Notes under the pieces: model-generated
Told to the model about the DNA's origin: nothing
The model's input: the letters and a program-made list of their open reading frames with translations, nothing else
Database searches by the model: none
In this document: piece after piece, positions 1-7,684 of the stretch
How the letters are laid out: each line of letters starts with the position of its first letter
Numbering within the stretch: the stretch's first letter is position 1
Program-made: the position numbers and the translations under genes
Source of the DNA: Flectobacillus sp.
Lineage (GTDB): Bacteria; Bacteroidota; Bacteroidia; Cytophagales; Spirosomataceae
Assembly (NCBI GenBank): GCA_029865665.1
Contig: JARXAV010000250.1
Location: 1-11,004, forward strand
Length of the DNA stretch: 11,004 bases
Reading direction: 5' to 3'

Positions 1-1611
1 CTTATATACATATACGCCTTGAGAAGAAGGGAAGAACAAGTTATTTGACGTAAAATATTCATACGACAAACCAGCTGTCAACGTATGCTTTCCTGCAAAA
101 TACGTGAAGTTATCCGTAAAATTCAAGGTAGAGTAGTTCAACTTGTTACTTGGCGTGAATGGATCCATCCCTGCAGAAGTGTAGGTTGTAGTTGTACCTG
201 GATCTTGAATTTCAATTAATGGGAATAATTGAGTTCTATATTCACGGTCTTCAATTTGCTTATTGTAAGTAGCAATGAAGTTATTAGCCATTTTTGAATT
301 GAACGTCGAGTTTAATTCAGCCACTACCGAACGTGTATTATCTTGAATGATATAACCCGTGTTTTGAGGTGACATTGAATTCGCATTGTTCGTACGTGTA
401 CCAAAACCTGCTGTGTTACTACTGTTACTACCTGAAATCAATACGTCTGATTTTGAATCGTGATGCGAGTAACGTAATGTTAACTTATGCTTATCGTTGA
501 TGTTATAATCAATACGAGCCAATAATTTCTTGCTGCTTGACTCACTATTAAAACCATCTAAAGCACCAGCATTCCAACCGATTTTACTCATGATGTCAGA
601 AACTTTTTGCATATCTGCAAGCGTAGTTCTTGAGATGTTACCTGATCCAGAACCTCTGTTAGCAGACCAAGTTAATGCAGGTTGAGTACCTTCAATAGAT
701 TCTGCGTTGATGAAATAAAATAATTTATTTTTGATAATCGCTCCACCTACACGGAAACCTGTAGTTTTTTCAGAAAAATCAGTAACAGGTACATCTACAT
801 CACCAATTTTCTTACCTACTAAGCTCTGGTTTTTGAAGAAATGATAAACTGAACCTGAAACTTCATTTGTACCAGAACGAGTTACTGCGTTGATAGCAGC
901 TCCTGTAAAACCTGACTGACGAACATCGAATGGTGCAATGTTGATTTGTAATTGTTCGATTGCATCTAATGAAATAGCACCGTTACCAGTACGACCACCT
1001 GCTTGAGCTTCATTACCTAAACCGAAACCGTTGTTAAATACAGAACCGTCAATGGTGAAGTTGTTAAAACGAGAATCTTGACCAGCAAATGATGAACCGT
1101 TACTATAAGCATTATATTTGGTGATGCTATTAAGCGTACGGTTTAACGTAGGTAAGCTAGACAAAGCACCTTTTCCAAAAGTAGTTGAAGCACCTGTTCT
1201 GCTTGAACTAAACGCATCACTTTTGTTAGCCGTTACAACTACTTCTTGTAATTGCTTACCTTCTTCCGCTAATTTTAATGATAAGGTTGTAGCGACCCCT
1301 AACGTCGTAGAAATATCTTCTAACGTTTGAGTTTTATATCCTACAAATGAAACAGTAATTTTGAATGGACCGCCAACACGAACACCTTGCATTGCAAAAC
1401 GACCTGCTAGGTTTGTTAATGCTCCGTAGCGAGTACCTGAAGGAGTATGGATTGCAATAACAGTTGCTCCAGGAAGAGCGTCTCCCTTAGCATCTACTAC
1501 CGAACCAACAATTGAAGAGGAGGTTACTTGTGCAAACACCTGCACCGTAGAAAGCAACGAAACAAGAGCAAACAGAATCCCGAATGCCTTCATTGTAAAA
1601 ATTTTCTTCAT
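1..1611 (-). CDS. TonB-dependent receptor, Oar-like, N-terminal part
   Basis: This is an outer-membrane TonB-dependent receptor that would import a substrate, or bind a surface ligand, using energy from TonB/ExbBD. Reading from the ATG at 1611, residues 1-27 form a Sec signal peptide (MKK start, hydrophobic core, cleavage after VFA before Q28). Residues about 33-115 are a carboxypeptidase-regulatory-like beta-sandwich ([16 protein letters not shown], then GRF and SFVGYKT). A plug follows, opening at EVVVTANK (123-129) and containing [33 protein letters not shown] and [15 protein letters not shown] (to about 253). The barrel begins near residue 255, with aromatic and Asn-rich strands. This plug pattern, with an intact TRSGTN segment, is that of Oar-type receptors rather than SusC partners, and no SusD is visible. 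The open frame runs off the window at base 1 without a stop, so roughly half of a typical 1000-residue protein is missing here. The substrate cannot be told. Confidence 0.93.
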   Translation of the reverse strand, partial: MKKIFTMKAFGILFALVSLLSTVQVFAQVTSSSIVGSVVDAKGDALPGATVIAIHTPSGTRYGALTNLAGRFAMQGVRVGGPFKITVSFVGYKTQTLEDISTTLGVATTLSLKLAEEGKQLQEVVVTANKSDAFSSSRTGASTTFGKGALSSLPTLNRTLNSITKYNAYSNGSSFAGQDSRFNNFTIDGSVFNNGFGLGNEAQAGGRTGNGAISLDAIEQLQINIAPFDVRQSGFTGAAINAVTRSGTNEVSGSVYHFFKNQSLVGKKIGDVDVPVTDFSEKTTGFRVGGAIIKNKLFYFINAESIEGTQPALTWSANRGSGSGNISRTTLADMQKVSDIMSKIGWNAGALDGFNSESSSKKLLARIDYNINDKHKLTLRYSHHDSKSDVLISGSNSSNTAGFGTRTNNANSMSPQNTGYIIQDNTRSVVAELNSTFNSKMANNFIATYNKQIEDREYRTQLFPLIEIQDPGTTTTYTSAGMDPFTPSNKLNYSTLNFTDNFTYFAGKHTLTAGLSYEYFTSNNLFFPSSQGVYVYK

Positions 1612-1691
1612 GATGAAAGAATTTTTAGTTTATTAAGAATGAAATTGTGATATTCATTGGCAAATTAACAGCTTATTTCTAATAAAAAAAA

Positions 1692-1740
1692 GTTAGTCAA
1701 TATTAATAAAGTGTAAAATTAAATTACACAACTGACTAAC
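1692..1740. repeat. Nested inverted repeats upstream of the TonB receptor
   Basis: A perfect 8-bp inverted repeat, GTTAGTCA (1692-1699) and TGACTAAC (1733-1740), encloses a second perfect 6-bp inverted repeat, GTGTAA (1711-1716) and TTACAC (1724-1729). The two are nested but not concentric. They lie about 80-130 bases upstream of the receptor start, in its promoter or leader. They could be operator half-sites or a hairpin in the leader RNA; the sequence does not decide between these. The repeats themselves are read directly, and any role is inferred. Confidence 0.6.
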
Positions 1741-1796
1741 AATCAATATAAACGTTTGTCCTATATTAGTAAAATTACATTTTCTACAAAAAACAT

Positions 1797-1836
1797 ACTA
1801 ATCTATGTAGCTACATATACTTAAAAGAAGATTAGT
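1797..1836. repeat. 14-bp palindrome inside an 8-bp inverted repeat
   Basis: TATGTAGCTACATA (1804-1817) is a perfect 14-bp palindrome. An 8-bp inverted repeat, ACTAATCT (1797-1804) and AGATTAGT (1829-1836), overlaps it by one base and spans it. The block ends about 35 bases before the -7 element of the hydrolase promoter, just upstream of where the -33 region would lie. That is a usual place for an activator site. It might also serve the divergent TonB receptor gene. The regulator is unknown. Confidence 0.55.
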
Positions 1837-1847
1837 GAGTGCGTTTC

Positions 1848-1878
1848 GTGCTAATATGTTATTATGCTCGTATTTTTG
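1848..1878 (+). promoter_or_regulatory. Bacteroidota-type promoter of the hydrolase gene
   Basis: TATTTTTG (1871-1878) matches the Bacteroidota -7 consensus TAnnTTTG exactly. Twenty bases upstream the -33 position reads GTG (1848-1850), one mismatch from TTG, preceded by a TTTC. Transcription would start near 1885, about 14 bases before the ATG at 1899, giving a very short leader. The -7 match is seen directly; the start point is inferred. Confidence 0.6.
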
Positions 1879-1898
1879 CAAAATAAAAAAAGGAAACA

Positions 1899-2672
1899 AT
1901 GAAATTATTTTTTAGACAAGCAGGGACAACGGGGACTCCCATTATTATTTTACATGGTATTTTCGGCTCTTCTGATAACTGGTTAGGCATAGGAAAGGTT
2001 TTGGGAGAACATCATCGGGTGTTTATGGTAGATCAACGAAATCATGGGCAGTCACCTCATAGCGACCTCTTTAACTATGAAGTCATGGCGGCTGACCTAA
2101 AAGAGTTTATTGATGAATATCAACTTGAGAACCCAATCATCATTGGGCATTCAATGGGAGGAAAAACGGTTATGCAGTTTGCCCTGAATTATCCCGATGC
2201 TTTTGCTAAATTAATCGTGGTTGACATTGCTCCTAAGTTTTACCCTGTTCATCATACCATGATTTTACAAGGATTAAACGCTGTAAACCTAGAAACCTTA
2301 TCTAGTAGAACAGAAGCAAACGAGCATTTAAAGCGTTTTGAAGAACAAGAAGGTGTTCGTCAATTTTTATTGAAAAATTTATGGAGAAATCCAGAAAAAG
2401 GCAACCAATTTGACTGGAGAATTAATTTATCCGTAATCACAAAGAATATTGATGTGGTTGGACATGAATTAGAAAACGAACACGCCATTGAAAAACCTGT
2501 CCTTTTTCTCTCAGGGGCAAATTCTCATTATATTCAACCCGAAGACGAACGTAAAATCTGGGAGTTATTTCCAAACTACCAAATCGAAAAGATAGAAGGT
2601 GCTGGACACTGGGTACAGGCGGACAAACCCAAAGAGTTTATTGAAGCTGTCACTCGTTTTATTAACGATTAA
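1899..2672 (+). CDS. Alpha/beta hydrolase, YbfF-type esterase
   Basis: This is a cytoplasmic alpha/beta-hydrolase, probably an esterase acting on short acyl or thioester substrates like the YbfF/ABHD11 group. The 257-residue protein is the usual length. The oxyanion-hole segment is HGIFGSSDNW (19-28). The nucleophile elbow is GHSMGG (83-88) with Ser85. The family marker VVDIAP follows at 107-112, and the catalytic His is His237 in GAGHWVQADKP. Asp109 is the likeliest acid, judged only from its place in the fold. DQRNHGQS (45-52) is another family signature. No signal peptide is visible. An AGGA (1891-1894) lies five bases before the ATG, and the promoter is close upstream, which supports this start. 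It is transcribed away from the TonB receptor. The true substrate is not known for most members. Confidence 0.9.
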   Translation: MKLFFRQAGTTGTPIIILHGIFGSSDNWLGIGKVLGEHHRVFMVDQRNHGQSPHSDLFNYEVMAADLKEFIDEYQLENPIIIGHSMGGKTVMQFALNYPDAFAKLIVVDIAPKFYPVHHTMILQGLNAVNLETLSSRTEANEHLKRFEEQEGVRQFLLKNLWRNPEKGNQFDWRINLSVITKNIDVVGHELENEHAIEKPVLFLSGANSHYIQPEDERKIWELFPNYQIEKIEGAGHWVQADKPKEFIEAVTRFIND

Positions 2673-2995
2673 AGGTATCGAGTTTGCAAAAGGACATAGG
2701 CACAGCGTTTTAACCTAGTACAAGGAATGGTTTAACTAAACCTTACAGGTTTTCAGACTAAGTTATTTTGCCCCATTACTTATTAGTAAAATACGATAAG
2801 TACTCGTTGATAAATAGTTTATGATAATAGTTGTCTCAAGATGTAGCATAAGCTATTAGAGAATAATGGTTTACCGAAATCTTTGAACATTAAACTTTAA
2901 ACTGACGACTACTTAGGTACTTTTACAAACCTAACTTGATTCAATATAGTCTAATCAACAACGACTTAATTGCCATATCTAATTCAATCTCATTA
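2673..2995. other. Intergenic spacer with little recognisable content
   Basis: This 323-base gap between the hydrolase and the methyltransferase gene holds no convincing gene, tRNA or terminator. Small inverted repeats are present: GGTTTA/TAAACC with a two-base loop (2729-2742), ATAAA/TTTAT around 2812-2824, and TTAGGT/ACCTAA (2913-2918 and 2929-2934). None is followed by a T-run. TTATTTTG (2763-2770) is one base from the -7 consensus but has no TTG at the right distance. The promoter of the downstream operon therefore stays unidentified; read-through from the hydrolase is possible. Confidence 0.5.
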
Positions 2996-3688
2996 ATGCT
3001 TTATTTAATCCCAACAGTTCTTGCTCCAGAAACGAGTCAGTCTGTTCTTAGTCCTCAAATTAAAGAGGTTGTCAGTACAACTGATTACTACTTTGTGGAA
3101 AATATTCGTACAGCCCGTCGATGTATCAGTGACCTAAAAGTCGGAAAGGTGATTGATAGTTTGCATTTTTACGAAGTACATAAAGATACGACGAGCGATC
3201 AAATCAAAAAATATTTCAAGGAAATACCAGCAGGACAATCCATTGGCGTGATGTCCGAAGCAGGATGTCCAGGCGTTGCCGACCCTGGTGCTTTGGCCGT
3301 AAAAGTAGCTCACGAAATGGGAATCAAAGTTTGTCCATTGGTAGGACCTTCTTCTATCCTATTGGCACTGATGGCTTCTGGTTTTTCGGGACAATCGTTT
3401 ATTTTTCATGGATATTTACCCATTGACAAAGCCCAAAAACTAAAAGCAATTCGTTCCCTAGAAAGTGCTGCGATGAAACAGCAAACACAAATTTTCATGG
3501 AAACACCTTTCAGAAACAATCCATTTTTAGATGACCTTTTGGCAACCTGCAACCCAAACACCTTATTGTGTATTGCTTGCAATGTAACAGGGTCGGATGA
3601 ATTTATTCAGACAAAAACGATTGCCGATTGGAAAAAGCAGAAACCAGACTTACACAAAAAACCAACCATGTTTTTGATGTATGCTTAA
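2996..3688 (+). CDS. Short RsmI-like SAM-dependent methyltransferase
   Basis: This is a tetrapyrrole-methylase-fold enzyme related to RsmI, the 16S rRNA C1402 ribose 2'-O-methyltransferase. The ATG at 2996 is preferred over an in-frame TTG at 2936, because MLYLIPTVLAP is the typical start and the preceding 20 residues match nothing in the fold. The product is then 230 residues. RsmI landmarks are present in altered form: NIRTARRCIS (36-45), SEAGCPGVADPGA (87-99; RsmI has SDAGTP..SDPG), PLVGPSSILLALMASGF (114-130), FHGYLP (137-142) and FMETPFRN (167-174). The usual PIGNL start of RsmI is missing, and the protein ends where RsmI carries a C-terminal helical domain. Bacteroidota often carry such a short paralogue beside true RsmI, so the target may not be C1402. 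It heads a probable operon with the MBL hydrolase and pssA. Confidence 0.85.
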   Translation: MLYLIPTVLAPETSQSVLSPQIKEVVSTTDYYFVENIRTARRCISDLKVGKVIDSLHFYEVHKDTTSDQIKKYFKEIPAGQSIGVMSEAGCPGVADPGALAVKVAHEMGIKVCPLVGPSSILLALMASGFSGQSFIFHGYLPIDKAQKLKAIRSLESAAMKQQTQIFMETPFRNNPFLDDLLATCNPNTLLCIACNVTGSDEFIQTKTIADWKKQKPDLHKKPTMFLMYA

Positions 3689-3749
3689 CACAAAGGTGCT
3701 TTAGAGCCTTCATCCAAAATCCATCATTCAACATTCACTATTCCCTTTT

Positions 3750-4394
3750 ATGATTCACATAGAAACATTTACATTCAATCCTTTTTCAGAAAACACGTAT
3801 GTAGTAAGTGACGAAACCAAAGAATGTGTTATCATCGACCCAGGTTGTCATAATTACGAAGAACGTAAAGAATTAAAAGACTACATCGAACATGAAGGAC
3901 TTCACGTGGTTCATTTGCTTAATACGCACGCTCACATTGACCATGTTCTAGGTAATGAATATGTTAAAAGAACATTCGGGGTAAAACTTCATTTACATAA
4001 AAATGACTTACCCTTACTAGAAAATGCTGCCAGTCGTGCAGACTACTACGGTTTTCCGAATTATGAGGGTTCAACAGTTGATGTATTTATTGAAGAAGGC
4101 GACACGATTACCTTTGGCAATAGTAGCTTTGAGATTTTGTTCGTCCCTGGTCATGCACCAGGTCATGTAGCATTTATCAATAAGGAACAAAAAATTTGTA
4201 TCAGTGGTGACGTACTTTTTAGAGGCAGTGTAGGACGAACAGATTTTCCACTATGTAGTTTCCCTGATTTAGAAAAAAGTATTCGTACCAAACTATACAA
4301 CTTGAGTGATGATATGATTGTTTACCCAGGTCATGGCCCTACAACTACTATCGGATTCGAAAAAAAGCACAATTCATATATTAAAGCTATCTAA
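3750..4394 (+). CDS. MBL-fold hydrolase, glyoxalase II/YcbL-like
   Basis: This is a metallo-beta-lactamase-fold hydrolase that would use a dinuclear metal site to cleave a thioester or related bond, as glyoxalase II does with S-lactoylglutathione. All metal ligands are visible: THAHIDH (59-65), His135 in PGHAPGH, Asp154 in ISGDVLF and His195 in YPGHG. GRTDFP (162-167) is the marker of the compact YcbL-like group. At 214 residues it lacks the C-terminal substrate-binding helices of true glyoxalase II, so the natural substrate is uncertain. It has no signal peptide and is cytoplasmic. The gene follows the methyltransferase by 61 bases and precedes pssA by 11 bases, which indicates co-transcription at least with pssA. 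There is no Shine-Dalgarno sequence before the ATG, only TTCCCTTTT, which is normal in this phylum. Confidence 0.92.
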   Translation: MIHIETFTFNPFSENTYVVSDETKECVIIDPGCHNYEERKELKDYIEHEGLHVVHLLNTHAHIDHVLGNEYVKRTFGVKLHLHKNDLPLLENAASRADYYGFPNYEGSTVDVFIEEGDTITFGNSSFEILFVPGHAPGHVAFINKEQKICISGDVLFRGSVGRTDFPLCSFPDLEKSIRTKLYNLSDDMIVYPGHGPTTTIGFEKKHNSYIKAI

Positions 4395-4405
4395 TTCACT
4401 TCGCT

Positions 4406-5125
4406 ATGAACGAAATCAAAAAACATATCCCTAATGCCCTTACCTGTGGCAATTTACTCTGTGGGTGCTTTGGAATTTTACTTACCTTGAAAGGCGACTT
4501 AGTAACTGCCTCCTACCTAATTGGCATTGCATTAGTTTGTGACTGGCTAGATGGCTTTTTGGCAAGGATTTTAAACGCCATGTCACCCATCGGTAAGGAG
4601 TTAGATTCCCTTGCCGACATGGTTACTTTCGGGGTACTTCCAGCTTTTATGATGTTGAATTTACTCGAAAATTCCTGCTCAGGTTACTGCACAACAGGTT
4701 TATTAGGTTTTCATAAACCGTATATCGCTTTTTCTCTGGCTGTTTTTTCAGCACTTCGCCTTGCTAAATTCAACATTGATACAAGACAAAGCACCTCTTT
4801 TATTGGAGTACCAACCCCTGCCAATGGCATGGTGGTTGCTTCTCTCCCATTAATTGCGGCATTTCAACCAGAATTTAAAGACTATGTAATCAATTACAAT
4901 GGTTTAATTGCCTACACCATTATCATGTCGTATTTGTTAGTGGCTGAATTACCTTTATTTGCCCTAAAATTCAAACAGTTCGACTGGAAAAGCAATCAAA
5001 TTAAATACTTGTTTCTAATTGGTTCGGTAATCCTCTTGGTACTTTTAAAATTTGTAGCCATACCAGTTATCATTCTGGTATATATTCTTATTTCGATTGC
5101 CAATACAATCATTACAAAGGAGTAA
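4406..5125 (+). CDS. pssA: CDP-diacylglycerol-serine O-phosphatidyltransferase
   Basis: Phosphatidylserine synthase transfers a phosphatidyl group from CDP-diacylglycerol to L-serine at the inner membrane, the first committed step to phosphatidylethanolamine. The CDP-alcohol phosphotransferase signature is complete: Asp46, DG at 49-50, AR at 53-54, eight residues, Gly63, Asp67 and Asp71. FIGVPTPANGM (132-142) and RLAKFN (118-123) are typical of the membrane-bound bacterial PssA. Hydrophobic segments lie at about 12-28, 34-48, 74-88, 104-118, 140-153, 166-188 and 199-235. The 239-residue length fits the Bacteroidota form. The gene starts 11 bases after the MBL hydrolase stop and is followed by a strong terminator, so it is the last gene of the operon. 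No phosphatidylserine decarboxylase gene lies nearby. Confidence 0.94.
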   Translation: MNEIKKHIPNALTCGNLLCGCFGILLTLKGDLVTASYLIGIALVCDWLDGFLARILNAMSPIGKELDSLADMVTFGVLPAFMMLNLLENSCSGYCTTGLLGFHKPYIAFSLAVFSALRLAKFNIDTRQSTSFIGVPTPANGMVVASLPLIAAFQPEFKDYVINYNGLIAYTIIMSYLLVAELPLFALKFKQFDWKSNQIKYLFLIGSVILLVLLKFVAIPVIILVYILISIANTIITKE

Positions 5126-5151
5126 TACCTTTCTCGTTCACTGAATACAAG

Positions 5152-5192
5152 CCCCTTCTTCCTTCAATAAATTGATACAAGAAGGGGTTTTT
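5152..5192 (+). terminator. Rho-independent terminator after pssA
   Basis: CCCCTTCTT (5152-5160) pairs perfectly with AAGAAGGGG (5179-5187) across an 18-base loop and is followed by five Ts (5188-5192). It begins 27 bases after the pssA stop and ends the methyltransferase-MBL-pssA operon. Confidence 0.85.
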
Positions 5193-5250
5193 CGTTCCTT
5201 GAGAAATAAACAATGGATTGAAATCTATCATTTTTAGTATTTTATTTATA

Positions 5251-5267
5251 ATTTTAATGATTAAAAT
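5251..5267. repeat. 17-bp AT-rich palindrome upstream of the GH13 gene
   Basis: ATTTTAAT (5251-5258) and ATTAAAAT (5260-5267) form a perfect inverted repeat around a single G. It lies 100 bases before the GH13 start. Further down, TTAATTTGC (from 5327) resembles a -7 element with one mismatch but lacks a clear TTG upstream. The palindrome may be an operator, though AT-rich sequence produces such symmetry by chance more often than mixed sequence. Confidence 0.4.
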
Positions 5268-5366
5268 CACCTTTCTAGGTAGTTAGTTAAGAAAATACAC
5301 AAATAGTTTAAACAGTAAGTCGCTGCTTAATTTGCAGTTACCAGCCATTTTTATAAATTTAATTAG

Positions 5367-7418
5367 ATGCAACTTTTTACGTCCCCAAGTTCATTTCGCC
5401 ACGAGTGGGCGAATGTTCAGCAACACGCTATTGAAGCCTATACAGCTGGCCAACAGTCGTTTATACCCTACTTAATTCCTGAAGAGGCAGTTCATCTTCC
5501 TGCCTATCAAGTTAGTTATCTTCTTGAAAAAAAATGGGGACAAACAGCTTTTTACAATGCCTTAAATCCATCCAATACCATTGAAAGTCCAGTCAATTCC
5601 ATTACTACGACCGATTGGCTTAAAAAAGTAAATATGGTTGGGATTAACGTACGTACGATTAAAAGCTTCTGGAATGTGGTAAAATATGCACTTACCATAC
5701 CCGACAGTCAGTCATCCATTCACTTATTGCCAATATGGGAATGTGGCGTTGTATCGAGTCTTTATGGTATTGCGAGTTGGAATATTAATCCTGAATTTTT
5801 TGATCAGGACTTAGCTCAATTATACCCTCATCTCAATACGGTTGAAAAGCAACTTAAAGTAGTCATTAACTTGCTACATCTCATGGGCAAAACAGTGGGT
5901 ATGGACGTGATTCCGCATACGGATCGTTACTCAGAAGTTGTTCTTGCCAATCCTCACTTTTTTGAATGGTTACAACGAAGAGATTTTGACATTGTGAATC
6001 ATCGTGCGAATCTTCATGAAGTTATTCAAGAGCGAATCTTAGATTTTTTAAGGTTGCAAGAAAGTGCCAACGGACAAACTTATCCTTCCGACAACGTGGT
6101 GTTTTTCAATAACGACCAATTTTCTGAGCAAGAACGATTGAGCGTTCTTTTTGGTGAAAAAGACAATCTTGCTGGACGTAATCAAAGACGCAACGCCCTC
6201 ATCAACCATCTGTTTTCGGAAGGTTACGAGCCTGTACCTGCAACTATGGCCCCTCCTTACAGAGGCTTAGTAGTTGACAAAAGAGAAGAAGCCAAAACCG
6301 TGGATGCTGAAGGTAGAATTTGGAGAGATTATCTTATTGCTGAACCTCAAGGAATGTCGAGAGTATTTGGCCCTTTGAGTCGCTTTAAACTTTATGAAGC
6401 AAAAAATGATAATCTTAACTGGGAAATAGATTTTGAGAAACCTCGCTATGAAGTTTGGGAATATGCTGCTAAACGTTTTACAAGCATAGCAATGGAATAT
6501 AATATTGATTTTATGCGGGGCGATATGTCTCACGTTCAGATGAATCCTGCTGGAACACCCAAAGAGTTAAGTCCCTATTACGACATTCATAAATACATTA
6601 AACAAGCGGTTCGCCAGTTCAAACCATCGTTTGGCTATTTTGCTGAAAGCTTTCTTGCACCACCCAATACAATGGCTTACGGAGAAGAAGAAGCCCATTT
6701 GGAAGGCTCTGATACCGATAGTACGCTTGGTAACTTACAGTCAATGGTGATTGATTCAGAAGAGTTTATTAGTGAATTTGCCCGTTATCATCAGCTAAAA
6801 GAAAGTGCCGACTTTGTTCCAAACTTTACGATTATGACAGCAGATAAGGATGATCCACGTTTTGATGAATTCTATCTGGTAGGTAACGAACTCCGTATGT
6901 TTTTAGGTCTTTTCGTAACCGATATGCCATCTTATATGGCACTAGGTTTTGAGCAAAGAGACCCTCATCCTACACCTGCACCCAATGAACACTACACTAA
7001 ATTGTATGTATTTCAGCTATCAGATGGTGACAAAGCAACTAGAGGAGACTATCAGTGGGGAAAAAATGATGTGCTATTCAAAAATATTTACGACCTAAGA
7101 TGCCTTTATGAAAAAATTGGCAAGGAAATTGAAGGAAACTCCATAAACTGGATTATTGCTCCAGATTTAACTGGGAAAAATAAGCTCATTGCATGGACAT
7201 ACAAGGAAAACCCTCGTTATGTTTGTTTAGCCAATTTCTCTAGCACTGAAACCTTTAGTAATATTAACGTACAAAGTGCTACGAACGGAAAGCAATGTGA
7301 ACTTCTTTATTCAAGCAATAATAGACACAATACAGCAATAGAATTAATGACGAGCGATTCTTTTATTCAGACTATTGAACCTCACGAATGTTTACTTTTC
7401 TGTTTAAATGATTTGTAG
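5367..7418 (+). CDS. GH13 alpha-glucan enzyme, maltosyltransferase-like
   Basis: This is a divergent alpha-amylase-superfamily (GH13) enzyme of 683 residues, with no signal peptide, so cytoplasmic. The barrel motifs can be placed: region I GMDVIPHTDR (Asp180), region II FMRGDMSH (Arg384, nucleophile Asp386, His389), region III GYFAESF (acid/base Glu427) and region IV TADKDDPR (Asp493). Region IV lacks the usual NHD histidine. A long insertion of about 190 residues separates regions I and II, and a small C-terminal beta-domain follows residue about 600. The layout, the TxD..PR form of region IV and stretches such as the ANPHFFEW segment after region I recall, from memory, the Thermotoga maltosyltransferase, which moves maltosyl units between maltodextrins. 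That assignment is an inference; a hydrolase or another glucanotransferase is possible. Nearby convergent glgB supports a role in glycogen or maltodextrin turnover. It has its own transcription unit, after the pssA terminator. Confidence 0.85.
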   Translation: MQLFTSPSSFRHEWANVQQHAIEAYTAGQQSFIPYLIPEEAVHLPAYQVSYLLEKKWGQTAFYNALNPSNTIESPVNSITTTDWLKKVNMVGINVRTIKSFWNVVKYALTIPDSQSSIHLLPIWECGVVSSLYGIASWNINPEFFDQDLAQLYPHLNTVEKQLKVVINLLHLMGKTVGMDVIPHTDRYSEVVLANPHFFEWLQRRDFDIVNHRANLHEVIQERILDFLRLQESANGQTYPSDNVVFFNNDQFSEQERLSVLFGEKDNLAGRNQRRNALINHLFSEGYEPVPATMAPPYRGLVVDKREEAKTVDAEGRIWRDYLIAEPQGMSRVFGPLSRFKLYEAKNDNLNWEIDFEKPRYEVWEYAAKRFTSIAMEYNIDFMRGDMSHVQMNPAGTPKELSPYYDIHKYIKQAVRQFKPSFGYFAESFLAPPNTMAYGEEEAHLEGSDTDSTLGNLQSMVIDSEEFISEFARYHQLKESADFVPNFTIMTADKDDPRFDEFYLVGNELRMFLGLFVTDMPSYMALGFEQRDPHPTPAPNEHYTKLYVFQLSDGDKATRGDYQWGKNDVLFKNIYDLRCLYEKIGKEIEGNSINWIIAPDLTGKNKLIAWTYKENPRYVCLANFSSTETFSNINVQSATNGKQCELLYSSNNRHNTAIELMTSDSFIQTIEPHECLLFCLNDL

Positions 7419-7519
7419 AAAAAGACTATAATACATTAAAAACCAAACAGATAGACACGTTTTGTTCAAAACTAATTACTATCGTTTGAATGTCATCATT
7501 GTCATTTTCAAAAGATAGA

Positions 7520-7569
7520 TGTATCAGATACGAGTTAAGTGATTGAACCGTTAATACGTATCTGATACA
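7520..7569. repeat. Two facing palindromes, 13-bp inverted repeat
   Basis: TGTATCAGATACG (7520-7532) and CGTATCTGATACA (7557-7569) are perfect reverse complements, 24 bases apart. Each arm is itself a palindrome, GTATC-A/T-GATAC, with the two centres 37 bases apart. That fits paired operator sites for a dimeric regulator. Alternatively the whole block is a 13-bp hairpin ending the GH13 transcript, although what follows is ATCCTTTT rather than a clean T-run. It lies just upstream of the promoter at 7593. Confidence 0.7.
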
Positions 7570-7592
7570 ATCCTTTTAATTATTCTATTTCC

Positions 7593-7622
7593 TTGCAAAC
7601 TAGTATTCGTTTATTATATTTG
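7593..7622 (+). promoter_or_regulatory. Strong Bacteroidota promoter in the spacer
   Basis: TTG (7593-7595), 19 bases, then TATATTTG (7615-7622) matches both boxes of the Bacteroidota consensus TTG ... TAnnTTTG. Transcription would start near 7629, which leaves a leader of about 294 bases before the NUMOD4/HNH gene at 7923. No other consensus -7 box was found between here and that gene. Confidence 0.65.
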
Positions 7623-7684
7623 ACAAGTTATCAGTTCACCCAGATTCATTTAACATCATTGTAGGTGATGCGTCTATCCTCCTT

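Noticed and set aside
1118..1330. 70-codon open frame on the plus strand
   Set aside because: It lies antisense inside the TonB receptor, whose minus-strand reading gives clear domains; the plus-strand product has no recognisable features.
1661..1668. TTAATTTG on the minus strand as the -7 box of the TonB receptor
   Set aside because: It is one base off consensus and has no TTG at 19-21 bases upstream, so it is too weak to list.
2729..2742. GGTTTA/TAAACC hairpin as a terminator for the hydrolase
   Set aside because: The loop is only two bases, the stem is AT-rich, and no T-run follows.
2936..2995. TTG start extending the methyltransferase by 20 residues
   Set aside because: The added residues do not match the family, and MLYLIPTVLAP from the ATG at 2996 is the expected N-terminus.
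6267..6533. 88-codon open frame on the minus strand
   Set aside because: It is antisense to the GH13 enzyme, across the insertion and region II, and looks like an accidental frame.
5367..7418. GlgE (maltose-1-phosphate maltosyltransferase) as the identity of the GH13 enzyme
   Set aside because: The N-terminal domains and the characteristic GlgE motifs around regions I and II are not present, and the insertion pattern differs.
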